Shown here one piece after another: positions 20,331 through 29,870 of a stretch of 34,233 nt of DNA. Position 1 is the stretch's first letter. Each line of letters starts with the position of its first letter. The DNA is from Chromera velia (lineage: Eukaryota > Sar > Chromeraceae), in the NCBI GenBank assembly GCA_018398765.1, contig JAHBMJ010001072.1, positions 1 to 34,233 on the forward strand. The letters are read 5' to 3'. The notes under the pieces are model-generated. The model made no database searches, had not been told where the DNA came from, and saw only the letters and a program-made list of their open reading frames with translations. The translations under genes and the position numbers were made by a program.

Positions 20331-20994
20331 CCTGTTTCTGTTGTCTGCTCTTTCCCTTCTGTTGTCCCTTTGCAGGTAGGGATGTATAAGGTTTTGTTTT
20401 TCGCTCAGGGTAGGGACGACTGGGGCTTGGGTATGGACATGAAAGGAGTTAGATAGGCCAGAGGTACTGTTTATCCCTTTTATCCGTTTCTCTCTCTCGT
20501 TAATCTGTCTTCCCAGATAGGTGACTAGATGGAGAGGTGATAAGAAAGAGGGGCAGGAGACAAGGGGTCTCCTGCTGGGTGGGCGTGGGCTCAGCCAGGC
20601 AGGAGATCAAGAAGAGTTAGGCAGGACAGCGAGAAAGTCAGAGGAGCGGGTCTTCTCTCACTGCACCCTTCTATGAACCTCCGTATCCATGCATGTTCAG
20701 TAGTTGTCTTCTTCTGTCTCGTTCTGTTTATGTTCGTGTTTGCATGTTTGACTTCACCGCTCTGGCATAGATGGCGCACGTGCCTCTGCGTCATGGGCAA
20801 AGCATCCAATACTCGGGCAATGTATGAGGTCATGCAAGAAGCGGGCCCAAATTTTATGTAAACCGAGTATCAATTTTTTTGGGGCAATTCGGGTGGAACG
20901 GACGAGCGTAGACCGTTTAAAGTCAATTACGTGGGGCGTATGGGCGGGTGGATTTGATATTCATGAGGAGGCATTATCCTGTCTGCTCGTATCC

Positions 20995-22108
20995 ATGGTC
21001 CTGCACTCCGTGTCCGGTGCCCGTCTGCATAAGAAATACATGCGCAGGAAACAGACGGGCTGTTTTCGCGGCGAAGGTGAGTGCCCGAAGCACTCAAACA
21101 GTCCGATCCCTATGCGTTTTTCTTTCCTCCGTTTTGAGTAGAATAGGCCTGGCCAGACCAGTTAGGCAGCCAGAAAGAACGCTATCAGCTGGTATGAGGG
21201 GCATGAATAAGTTTATGTCCGTTTATAACCTGGCTGCCTGTCTGCGATCCGTTGCGGTGATAGAGTTTGCATGCTGCCTGACTGGCGCTTTGATCTATAC
21301 TTTTGTCTTACTCCCTGTCAGGGATTTGCATCACCCCCGAGTGAATCCACGAGAGAATATAGATAGAAAGGGGGGAGGGTGCTCACGGGGAGCATCACGT
21401 CTGGCAGGTGGCAGCTTAGGCAGGGGGAAAGACCGCTGTGCGCACACTGAAACTTTTCGTCTCTTTGTTGCTTCTCTCTCTGCACAGCGCTTCAGTAGGA
21501 TCGCAAGGGCAACCTGCGTTCATGAATGAACTGTCCCGTTCGGATGTGTAAGTGCCATGAGAAAAGAGAACTGATCCAAGTGCAGGGGGCATTTGGGTGA
21601 GTATGAGAGCTTAAGTGTGTTATGAGCGTTTCTTTCCTCTGCCGGCATCTCATCCTGCTTGAAGTCTGTCCTCCGCTGTGGGAGGTCAGGTTAGGGGTGA
21701 GTGTAAGTTCGGGTATGTTCGGTTTTATTGGTTTGTATTTATGAAATCCTTTCCCCAGAAGGTCAGAGGAGTGCGTGGTGGCTCTCCTGTGATTTTAATT
21801 GTTTCCACAAGGCATGTGTGAGGGAGTAGGGGGCGGTAGGGGGTGCCTCGGGGGCACCTTCTTGAAGTGCAGTTCGTTTGTATATGTTTGTTAACTCTCT
21901 CTCTTTCTTCTTTGCTTGGATTTCCGCACAGCCCAGGGAAGCTCGTCGCATCATAGGGGCGTGCATGGACAGTGGGCGCTATCTGGGTGTGGACGTCTTC
22001 GGGTTTTCCATTTTAAATTCGTTTTCACAGACGGAAAGGAGCTGGGAAGGAAGGCCTTCCCGTCCTGTCTATGTAGGCAAAGACCTTTTGCAGTCGTGTT
22101 TTCCTTGA
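20995..22108 (+). CDS. Candidate spliced gene, unknown function
   Basis: Five segments, 20,995-21,076, 21,322-21,340, 21,488-21,547, 21,665-21,689 and 21,932-22,108, join into a 120-codon frame ending in TGA. Signals seen are donors GAAG/GTGAGT, CCGA/GTGAAT, ATGT/GTAAGT and TCAG/GTTAGG, and acceptors ACTCCCTGTCAG, CTCTCTGCACAG, CTGCTTGAAG and TTCCGCACAG. Three of these sites are close to consensus. The join reads through passages such as GQPAFMNELSRSDV and REARRIIGACMDSGRYLGVD, which look protein-like, but I recognise no domain. The 19 and 25 nt exons are unusually short and could be chance fits. The frame is open upstream of the chosen ATG to at least 20,824, so the start may be earlier. It lies just after the copia relic. 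A non-coding spliced transcript is the main alternative. Confidence 0.3.
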
Positions 22109-23239
22109 GCTGCCGGTTGGCGTTAGGGGGGCTTGCGATGCCGATGCCCTAACACATGGCCAACCCGAACTAGAGTAGGGTGAGTAAGGCAAGCAAAACA
22201 TTTTCTTTTCCCTTTGTGGTGGTCGCAGGGGCCATCCACACATACCGTACGTAAAAGAAGGAAAGGAAGTATTGGGGGAGAAGGTGGTAAGGATTTTGCT
22301 TTTGATAGGCCTGTTCTGTAAGATTGGGTCTCCTTACCAAGGGGGCAGGGCCTGCCAAGGCTGTCAAAAGCTCTTGGTTTTAAATGAACTGCATTATGGT
22401 TTGCATGAGGAATGCTTGTATTGTGTTTGCCTTTCTGTCTTTTATTTCTTTTGTACGTTCAAAGCAGGGTCCGCCCGGCAAAGCAAGCATTGCATGTAGC
22501 GCAGGCTCCTGCATGCTAGATATCATCGGTTTTCTGTATGTGGGGTGGGGCTCCATCTAAAGGCAGATGGGCTGTGTGTTCCATGCATTCATGAGCATAA
22601 GAAGGCATGGGCTTGGGGCCTTTGTTCTTCTATGCTGTTTCTTTCGCTTTCCCGGTGTGGTTTCGTTTTGTCACTTTCCTCCAGCCCGGTCGGCTAGTGT
22701 CCATTTCCCTATTTACCCTGCACACGTGTGAGCCCGGTGTGCTCTCACTTGTTAAAGGATAATAAATGACGTCTGTAGAGGGCGACATATGAGAGCACAA
22801 GAAAAACGAATGAAGAAGGATGAGGCACATGATCCATGAGTAATTCTTTTGTGTTTGTGCTGTGTTGGTTGGGAGGAAAAGCAGTCTCCGTTTCAGATGT
22901 GGGGAAAGGGGAGAACCTATGGTAATCCTTTCCCCACATATCTTCTGATGTATGTGCGTTTCGAGCTGGGTGTGTATAGGGCACGTCCCGGCGTGGCTGT
23001 GTCCAACTAATGAGTACACGTTCTAGGCTGCTGGCCGTAGTGGCGGGGCAGTGTTTGGGCAGTTCGGGGGATGCCGTATTTTTATGACTTGCTTGCATGG
23101 GGAGCGGTGCTTCTTGCTGCAGGGCCTCTGAATCTGTGCTTGATATAGGAGCCTCCTATAGCAATTGCCTGTTTGTATATGCGGATTACCCTGCCTGCAT
23201 ATAGTGGTCCTTTATTCAAAAGAAAGACGCTCCCATTAG
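22109..23239. other. Region with exon-like signals but no confident gene
   Basis: Several strong plus-strand acceptors occur, for example pyrimidine tract then GTCGCAG near 22,229, ACGTTCAAAG near 22,464, and TTTCCTCCAG near 22,685. A GTATGT donor lies near 22,536. An AATAAA hexamer is at about 22,760-22,766. These may belong to further exons or a 3' UTR of the candidate gene upstream, or to a separate transcript. I could not assemble a convincing frame. Confidence 0.35.
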
Positions 23240-23576
23240 GTTGCCAGTTGCGGAGACTGGCAGGCAATGGTCGAGCATCAGGAAAAGAGGAAAAGGAAAA
23301 TTGGAGAGCCAGGTGATTAAAGAAAGGTCTTTTCTCATGCTTCCCGATTCCTCCTCGTCAGAGGGAGGTGTGTTGTGCTGCATGCTCCATAGTCTTTCCT
23401 CGGGGGCTCGGGAGGGGGTATGTGAAAGAAAACGACGGTCCCGTTCCTGGTCGGATTCGTGGAGGATGAATTCCGGTCCCGGCCTTTCCATTCATCCCTT
23501 CGCCCCGAGCCAGAGAAAGGAGCGACGCGCATGCGCCGGCCCGTCCACACAGGGTGGCAGGGCGCTTGCGATAGAG
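23240..23576 (+). other. Possible coding exon, unknown protein
   Basis: An open frame runs from an acceptor-like CTCCCATTAG to a consensus donor GAG/GTATGC. The encoded stretch is rich in Ser, Arg and Gly (for example SRSWSDSWRMNSGPG) and has no recognisable domain. Without partner exons the strand and frame remain uncertain, since a minus-strand frame is also open here. Confidence 0.25.
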
Positions 23577-24412
23577 GTATGCATGTTGTGAGTTCCATCA
23601 TAAAACTTCCATGGTATGGCCTGCATGCACTTTAGCGTAAGAAATACACCCGAGGCACTCACCATGGTAGTGTGTGCTCTGGGCCTTCATATAAGATTTA
23701 ATTAGGACAATGGTGCGGTTATGCTATCGGAGGCTTCAGAATTAATTCCGGTCAAATTAATTTCCAGACAGTCAGACAGACTTGCACGGCAGTTACCGTC
23801 TGTCTGAGCAAGAGACTTGACCTAGGGATTGACAGAGTTTCATGTGTAGGAACTGTACTGTGCTTTATGTGTCTCTGTAGTTCTCTTGTGCTCTGAGTAT
23901 TGCATAAAGGCACCAGCAGGAGCTTTTTGTGGACTGTGGGGGTTCATAGACTTTCTGTCTGCTAAAAAGACTGATCAGATATTTATTTCTATCTATCTGT
24001 ATCGGTGTAGACGAGTACGTTAGGTCAACGTATTCGCTGTGGTCCTCTAATAGGAGAGGGCTAGGAATTCGGGAGTATAGCAGTTTGAAGAATCCTTTAG
24101 ACAGGCTAGAGGATCGACACGGGAGGGCCCATAGGATTCCACTGGAAGAGTCTCGAGAGAGTTGAGACTCTACTTTTCACTGCATATACTAGAAACTAAA
24201 AAAAAAAGATAATTTTCTCAATCTTTCATACTCTTATGTAGAACTTGAACCGTTGGACAAGAGAGTGTAATCAATCACTAAGAAGCGTTCTAATAAGCCC
24301 TAATAGTAATAGTTTTATCATACTGCAATATTAGAGGAAAAATCAGAATTAAAGTATTGAAGTAGAAGTATAGTACCACATAGTACCACTGTGACCTTTT
24401 GTAGTGAAAAAC
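23577..24412. other. Spacer with small inverted repeats
   Basis: No gene seen. Two neat stems occur: TCAGACAGAC with GTCTGTCTGA at 23,772-23,807 (10 bp stem, 16 nt loop), and AGAGTCTC with GAGACTCT near 24,147-24,171 (8 bp stem). Neither is followed by features that would identify an RNA gene. Confidence 0.5.
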
Positions 24413-24495
24413 ACCTTCATGGCAGAGTAGTTAGTATGTAGGACTCACATACAGAAGGTCTCCGGTTCGATTCCAAGATAAATGCTTTTTGGCCT
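24413..24495 (+). mobile_element. tRNA-like SINE head or tRNA pseudogene
   Basis: TGGCAGAGTAGTTAG at 24,420-24,434 resembles a tRNA A box, and GGTTCGATTCC at 24,464-24,474 is an exact match to the B-box consensus. The 44 bp spacing is that of a tRNA gene. An anticodon-arm-like stem (TATGT with ACATA) lies between them. The acceptor stem does not pair, the T stem has mismatches, and the nucleotide before the anticodon position is not T, so this is not a functional tRNA. A run of five T follows at 24,486-24,490. The best reading is a tRNA-derived SINE or a decayed tRNA. Confidence 0.55.
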
Positions 24496-24525
24496 GCATA
24501 GAAGGGAAATATGGGCATAGTTGCA

Positions 24526-24577
24526 CTAGTACAGTGCAGTGTAGAAGCAAAACTAGTACAGTATAGTACAGTACAGT
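24526..24577 (+). repeat. AGTACAGT-rich cluster, copy 1
   Basis: Repeated TAGTACAGT, AGTACAGTA and related units occur here and again at 25,711-25,782. The two clusters bracket the hAT relic. Just after this cluster comes a GC-rich inverted pair, CGAGCGGC and GCCGCTCG (about 24,578-24,633), around GGGCGGGCCGCCCGCC. Whether these are ends of one element is unknown. Confidence 0.6.
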
Positions 24578-24884
24578 TCGAGCGGCCCACCTTGTCCTGC
24601 CTCACTAAGTTGGGCGGGCCGCCCGCCGCTCGTCCCACTACCTTTTTATAAGCTTTTAAACTAAGTTTTAGCATCATGAAGTTTAGCATGTTTATAAGCT
24701 AAGTTTTAGTAACTTTTTACAAGTATTTTAGTAAGTTTTCATTATGTTTTTATAGTAATTTAAGATAGTAAATAGTAAATAGTTAAACTTTGTATTCTAA
24801 AACATAAATTAGAGAAAAAAATGGCTTCAAATGAAGCCTCTCAACCACAAGAATACAAACTTTAGGTTTCTGTTCCACCCTTCG

Positions 24885-25437
24885 GGTCCTTAGATGAGGT
24901 TTTACATATTGAAGTCGAGGGGCGGAGGAAATCCAGGGCAACAATGTCGTTGTAGATGACGTCGGAGTGGTGCAAGGCAGTATAGGCTGCGACGCTCCCT
25001 CTTCAGCTTAACTGTATATCCTCGGACGACAAGGTGGATAACCTCTCCTGGTGGCGCCGGGATGACTTTGTGGAAGCAGCCCCCAAGAACGCCACCCTCG
25101 CCACGGAGGTCTTTCAGGCCGCCAATGCAGTGGGAGTCTCAGAGCGGAGGTTCTCTCTCTACAACTAAGTTTATTCTGAGAAGAGAAACCGTCTCATGCA
25201 GCGCACGAGGACTTGCTGGTCACCACACATGCCAACCTCCACCTCCGGACCAGAAGGTTAAGGAACACCGGGCACCACAGAAGAGAAACACAGATTTTGG
25301 GCCTGCAAAGACTCGACTTTGCGTCTGATAAGTCAACGGAGGCATTCCTAAAGGTATTCGATGATGAGTTAGATGAAAAGATGGCAGTTCAATACCTGAA
25401 GAACATCGCACTGGAGTTCAGAAAGGCTCCTTTCTAA
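24885..25437 (+). pseudogene. hAT transposase C-terminal relic
   Basis: Frame 2 reads NLSWWRRDDF (about 25,040), then TLATEVFQAANAVGVSERRF, then SLYN, a TAA stop, VYSEKRNRL. This order, with the SER-FS signature followed by KRNRL, is that of the hAT dimerisation domain (Pfam Dimer_Tnp_hAT). Near 25,200-25,207 the frame shifts and continues as EDLLVTTHANLHLR, matching the end of that domain. Other in-frame stops lie upstream, near 24,953 and 24,986. The N-terminal BED finger and RNase H-fold core are not visible, so only the last quarter of a transposase remains. Confidence 0.65.
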
Positions 25438-25514
25438 GTTTGACAGAAGGAACAGGGAGAGGGGGGAGGGGCAGACTGCTGAGACTGTTATAATGATCGT
25501 ATGTGAATTTATGT

Positions 25515-25518
25515 TATA

Positions 25519-25555
<37 letters not shown>
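25515..25555 (+). repeat. (AT)n microsatellite
   Basis: A run of TA dinucleotides about 40 bp long with few interruptions, just past the hAT relic. Confidence 0.9.
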
Positions 25556-25556
<1 letters not shown>

Positions 25557-25710
25557 TTTTAATTGTTTTGAAAGCTTTCTAGAAGCTTTCCCTAAGTCAC
25601 TGTAATTCATCATTACCATATTATAACTTAATATACGTTTATAGAGCATTAACGTAGGCTAAGAGACCCCCTAGGACGCTAGAAATAGAAGAATTTTTTT
25701 TTTAAAGGTC

Positions 25711-25782
25711 TAGTACAGTAGTACAGTACAGTGTAGATATCATTGTATAGTAGTACAGTATAGTACAGTGTAGTACAGTATA
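25711..25782 (+). repeat. AGTACAGT-rich cluster, copy 2
   Basis: The same short units as at 24,526-24,577: TAGTACAGT, GTACAGTA and TAGTACAGTATA. It lies about 300 bp beyond the hAT relic. Confidence 0.6.
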
Positions 25783-26289
25783 CGTGTGCAACTATGAATA
25801 TAGGGAAACAATCCGTCATACATATAGCTTGGAATGACTCTTTTGACCGACTATCAGTACAGATCTATGTAAAACGACCGATCATCAGTTGCAAAGACGT
25901 ATCCTGACTCACGATCGGTTTTAGACGTGCAATTTCGGAATTGAAACAGCAAAAGTTCAGAATTTTGAGACTCAGAAAAAACATCATGAATGATCAGAAC
26001 TCGACTCGAACTCTCGGAAGTGAAGTGATTTGAACAGACTTTGACTCGAACTCTTAAAGACGACTCTGCATACCAATATGACCAATTGATAGCTACTCTT
26101 GATACCCTTCAGTCCTCAACATCTAGGTGCCTTCTGGCCTAGTCAGTCAATTAGTACTGACCGCCTACTTCGACGGGAGCTAGCTGTCCACCTCTACGTC
26201 CACACCCCCACGTCTGTTCCTCTTTGACACAAAGTTGAACGAGGTTAACAGATCATGTAGTGATGCCAGCGAGAGCCGGCCCTTCTAGA
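25783..26289. other. Region without recognisable genes
   Basis: AT-rich to mixed composition. The phrase GACTCGAACTCT recurs with small changes near 25,999-26,055. No coding frame or RNA gene could be supported. Confidence 0.45.
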
Positions 26290-27430
26290 CTTCGAGCAGA
26301 TTGAGTCAAACTCAAATCCCTTCTGCAGAAAGTAGGAGTCGAACAACAGATATATCAACAGCAACAACAGCAACTCCTTCAACAAGATTTTCACTGTTCA
26401 GGCAACTGAGTCCACTCTATTCCTCTCTGGGAACCCAAAAAATAAGAGAACTGACAAAATCGAGTACTTCGGCTACTACCTGACTTTCGAGACCAAGCGT
26501 CAGCGCATCGCCTTCATCCAACCTCATCTACATGCACTGGATCTTGCCTTTCCACTTCCATGTCGCTGGAGCCCCTTCAGAAGAACTTTCCGAGAAAGTT
26601 GGAGAAGAACTGCATATCTTGACCTTCAAAGTTGCTCTAACTGGCTTCCCTTACGTCCTTTCATAGTTGAAGCCCCACAAACCACCCCTGACTTCACCCC
26701 TGACTATGTCTCTTCTGGACTAAGGACCTTTACGAGAATTTCTTTTACCGACTGACCTGATCGTGAAGCGTTGCCAAAATTTCAACCTAAACACTATCGC
26801 CCACTCTACTAGAACTTTGACAAAAAACCTGCTCCGACTCGAACCAGGCCGCGGGGTGCTGCTAAAAATTCCTGACGACACCTTTTTGGACTCTGCCAAA
26901 TTTCTGTTTCTATTCATGAACTACACCGCCAAGCGCTGCCAAAATTTCTAACAGACTTTCATTTCTTCCCTTTAATAAAATTTTGTTTCAAACAGGACCA
27001 CACCGCGAAACACTGCCAAAATTTCCTGCAAAACGTCCTTTTCTGGACTCTGCTAAATCCTTCTTTTTCTTCTCAACTTCACTACAGAACACGATCACGA
27101 AGTTCTTGGACAACTCCTTTCCTCCCCCTCTTTTTCCATTAAAATCCCTCCTCCCAACCAAATGAATCTGCAAGAAGCAAAGACATTACGACTCTTTCAC
27201 AATTCTTTGCGAACATTCCTCATTGAAAAGGCCGCTCATTAATCAGCCGGTCAAAAAGCAATTCAAGAATCTGATTTTAGGGGAAACTCCGGAACAGACA
27301 GCACAAGACAGAAGTGAACAAGTACATTTTTTGACTGAGAAAGCAATTTAAAGAAACGCGGAATTGATGAGCGATCCCGAGAACGTAAGGACCTTCCTTC
27401 TCGACTAATACACAACTTACACCTGGATGT
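26290..27430 (+). pseudogene. Decayed, frameshifted coding relic (gag-like?)
   Basis: Coding-like passages are spread over all three plus frames: a Gln-rich stretch near 26,340-26,380, then KIEYFGYYLTFETKRQRIAF (about 26,456-26,515), GAPSEELSEKVGEELHIL (near 26,569), and LFHNSLRTFLIEKAA (about 27,192). Each breaks off by stop or frameshift. A Gln-rich segment followed by short helical stretches would suit a retrotransposon gag, but no diagnostic motif is present. Between about 26,765 and 27,055 a motif close to CTGCCAAAATTTC recurs five or six times at irregular spacing; a weaker version is seen at 16,683-16,760. Confidence 0.35.
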
Positions 27431-28019
27431 GAAAACGGGACCATGTTGACTCCTACACTAATTCTGACTCCAAATATTTTTAATTTTTTTCAGTTAATTA
27501 AAGTAAAATCACAATAATTCCTGATGTTTAAACCATGTAAAAACATTTGTAAACATCTTTTTAAATTATAACATGTGTGCTAAATCTATTTATATGTCCT
27601 CATATTTTTTTTGTAACAGCTAGTGTAGGGCAGTATACTACTACTAGTAGTAAGATCTTGTATATTTGTACCAGTGTGTCTATACTAGGATCTAGACTAG
27701 GATTTAGTTACTCGATCACATGTACATCATAATGTTTTTTAAAAACCTTTTTTCAAAAGCTTCAGAAGATTGACTCAAAATAATTTACGCGATCAGAGTT
27801 AGTAAGAAATTTTTTTCAAATCATTTTTTTTTTAGTTCCTACTTTTCCCTAAGGCTATACATTTATACTCCGGCTCCATTCTACTACATTGTACTCTATT
27901 GTGCTCTAACTCTGAGTCGATCATAGAAGTATGATAGTGTTGCAGGACTGCTTTTTTGCATGATCCCGGAAATGCCAGAGATGAGAAACTGCTCCTTATA
28001 TGGCTGCGTGGATATACAG
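27431..28019. other. AT-rich spacer
   Basis: No gene seen. Several T and A runs and a CTACTACTAGTAGTA palindrome-like string near 27,639 are the only notable features. Confidence 0.5.
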
Positions 28020-28107
28020 ACGCGTACACACACACACACATACACATACACACACACACACACGCAGAGGGAGAGAGAGAGAGAGAGAGACAGACAGACA
28101 TACAGAC

Positions 28108-28138
<31 letters not shown>

Positions 28139-28282
28139 TACACACACACACACACATACATACACACACACAAGACACAGATACAGACACAGATACAGAC
28201 ACACACATACACACACACACACACATATACACATGCACGCACGTGTGCACACACACACACACATGACACATACACACATACG

Positions 28283-28326
<44 letters not shown>

Positions 28327-28456
28327 CACATACACCGACTCACACATACACACATACCACACTCACACATACACACATACGCACGCACATGTACACATAC
28401 ACACACACCACATGCACATGCAAACGGACACATACGAACACATTGTATATAAATTA

Positions 28457-28492
<36 letters not shown>

Positions 28493-28560
28493 TCACACCC
28501 ATCCACATGCAGTACACACACACACCTACACTCACATACACTCAGATTCTGAGAGAGAGA
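28020..28560 (+). repeat. Compound microsatellite cluster
   Basis: About 540 bp consist almost entirely of (CA)n, (GA)n, (GACA)n, (ACAGAT)n, (TA)n and CATACACA variants, with two TA blocks near 28,306-28,325 and 28,461-28,488. Long Cys/Val-rich and His/Thr-rich frames on the two strands are products of this composition and not genes. Confidence 0.95.
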
Positions 28561-28707
28561 GAGAGGTTTTTGCATGCATGCTGAAAGACATACATATGAA
28601 AGAGAGTCAATAGAAAACACCAGAAACAGGCAGAAAGGAGAGAGAAATGCGAAATAAAAAGGTTTTAAAACAATTTAGGCACTGGTATCTATGAATTTAT
28701 CTCTTCA

Positions 28708-28746
28708 CACAGACACACATACACATACACACACAGACACACACAT

Positions 28747-28785
<39 letters not shown>

Positions 28786-28800
28786 CACATACACACACAT
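28708..28800 (+). repeat. (CA)n and (GA)n microsatellites
   Basis: CACACA-rich sequence is followed by about 17 GA units (28,748-28,782) and more CA units. It may be an extension of the microsatellite cluster upstream. Confidence 0.9.
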
Positions 28801-28919
28801 GTATATAGACGGAGGAACAAGGAAAGAAACAGACAATTAGAGTAGATATATAAAGTCGTGAAAGATGAAAACAAACTTGCAGGAAAACAAAACCTATACG
28901 GGAAGAACAATGTACTGAC

Positions 28920-28985
28920 CTGAAAGTTATAGCTTGGAGGACGGACTGGGTGTGCATGGGGACGGACCTGGACGGTCGCTCCGAC
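28920..28985 (-). other. Isolated exon candidate
   Basis: A 66 bp segment is bounded on the minus strand by a textbook acceptor (pyrimidine-rich run then TTTTTTGCAG) and a donor CAG/GTCAGT. It is open in two frames, for example reading VGATVQVRPHAHPVRPPSYNFQ split over 22 codons. No partner exon could be assigned with confidence, and the protein is not recognised. Confidence 0.3.
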
Positions 28986-29369
28986 CTGCAAAAAAGGCAC
29001 AAATCCGTACAAATGAAAGGAGAAAGAGAGAAAACACAAAAAATGGACTCATGTATCTCAAAGATAAACACCTAAACGAACTGTTTGTTCTTTTTCACTG
29101 CCGCATAACGGGGGTAAAAGCTCAGCCTGGCATCATGGATATGCTGGGCCGGGTAGGGGGTGGTCCCAGGCTGAGGGCGTCATACACATGGAGAAGAGGC
29201 CCGGAACGATGTAATGAACGCTGGCTAAAATGAACGGGGATGTATGAGGCCCTAAAAAGTGGACTGCCTTGCATCTTAGAGGGTACCGGTGGCGGCTGTA
29301 CCGCTCTTTCTACCTTATCTCTTCTTTTTTTTTGCATCAACCGTACCACAAGGCCCCCTCTGACCCCGT

Positions 29370-29417
29370 CCCCCCTTAAAATACATTTCAGGGCTGAATT
29401 GTACCTTAAAGGGGGGG
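29370..29417. repeat. Foldback inverted repeat
   Basis: CCCCCCTTAAAATACATTT followed by CAG faces CTGAATTGTACC followed by TTAAAGGGGGGG, forming a stem of about 22 bp with a few mismatches and a loop of about two bases. Such near-loopless palindromes are typical of foldback or MITE remnants. No target-site duplication was established. Confidence 0.6.
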
Positions 29418-29506
29418 TCCAAAAATTTTTTTTCGCCCTTCCCCCCCGGGACCAACACCCTTTCACAAGCACGGAGCTCCGTCTTTCTTGTCTACATAAC
29501 TTCCTG

Positions 29507-29746
29507 CTACTCCCTCTGCAGCCTTTTTGGGTCTGACAACCGCTTTGTGACGCCCGATCCGGACCCTGGGCCGGACCCCGGCCCAGCTTGTCCTAGTCCA
29601 GCCATGGTGATGGCCAGCCCCGGCCCGACACGAACCCGGACTGTCCTCTCTACCCGTCGATCCCCCAGCAGCACGTGGAGCTCCCTCTCTATCCCTTCTA
29701 GCGCCCGGCCGTCCTTTCTCTCTATTGCTTTCCGTACATGCCTCTC
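29507..29746 (-). other. Coding-like open frame, unknown
   Basis: A 79-codon minus-strand frame between TGA and TAG reads as a charged helical stretch (RKAIERKDGRALEGIEREL), then LHVLLGDRRVERTVRVRVG and a Gly/Ser/Pro-rich end. It starts without a Met close to the stop and has only weak splice signals at its ends. A second minus frame is also open here, so the frame choice is uncertain. It could be an exon of the same unknown gene as 28,920-28,985. Confidence 0.25.
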
Positions 29747-29870
29747 TCACACCTCGCTCCAAGCCATCACATGTCCCCCGGTGGCACTGCCGTGCAACCC
29801 CACCCTGCACCTTACCCTTCCAAGCCCCTAGAGCGACTGACCAAAGAAACAAAAGAGGCAGCCAACTGAG

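Noticed and set aside
20948-21529. 193-codon plus-strand open frame
   Set aside because: It reads through consensus splice sites (GTGAGT donor at 21,077 and the acceptors at 21,321 and 21,487), is rich in Cys and Arg, and shows no domain; the spliced alternative is more plausible.
24413-24495. Functional tRNA gene
   Set aside because: The acceptor stem does not pair, the T stem is mismatched and the anticodon loop lacks the conserved T before the anticodon.
27832-28552. Long Cys/Val-rich and His/Thr-rich frames on both strands
   Set aside because: They are direct translations of CA, GA and TA microsatellites.
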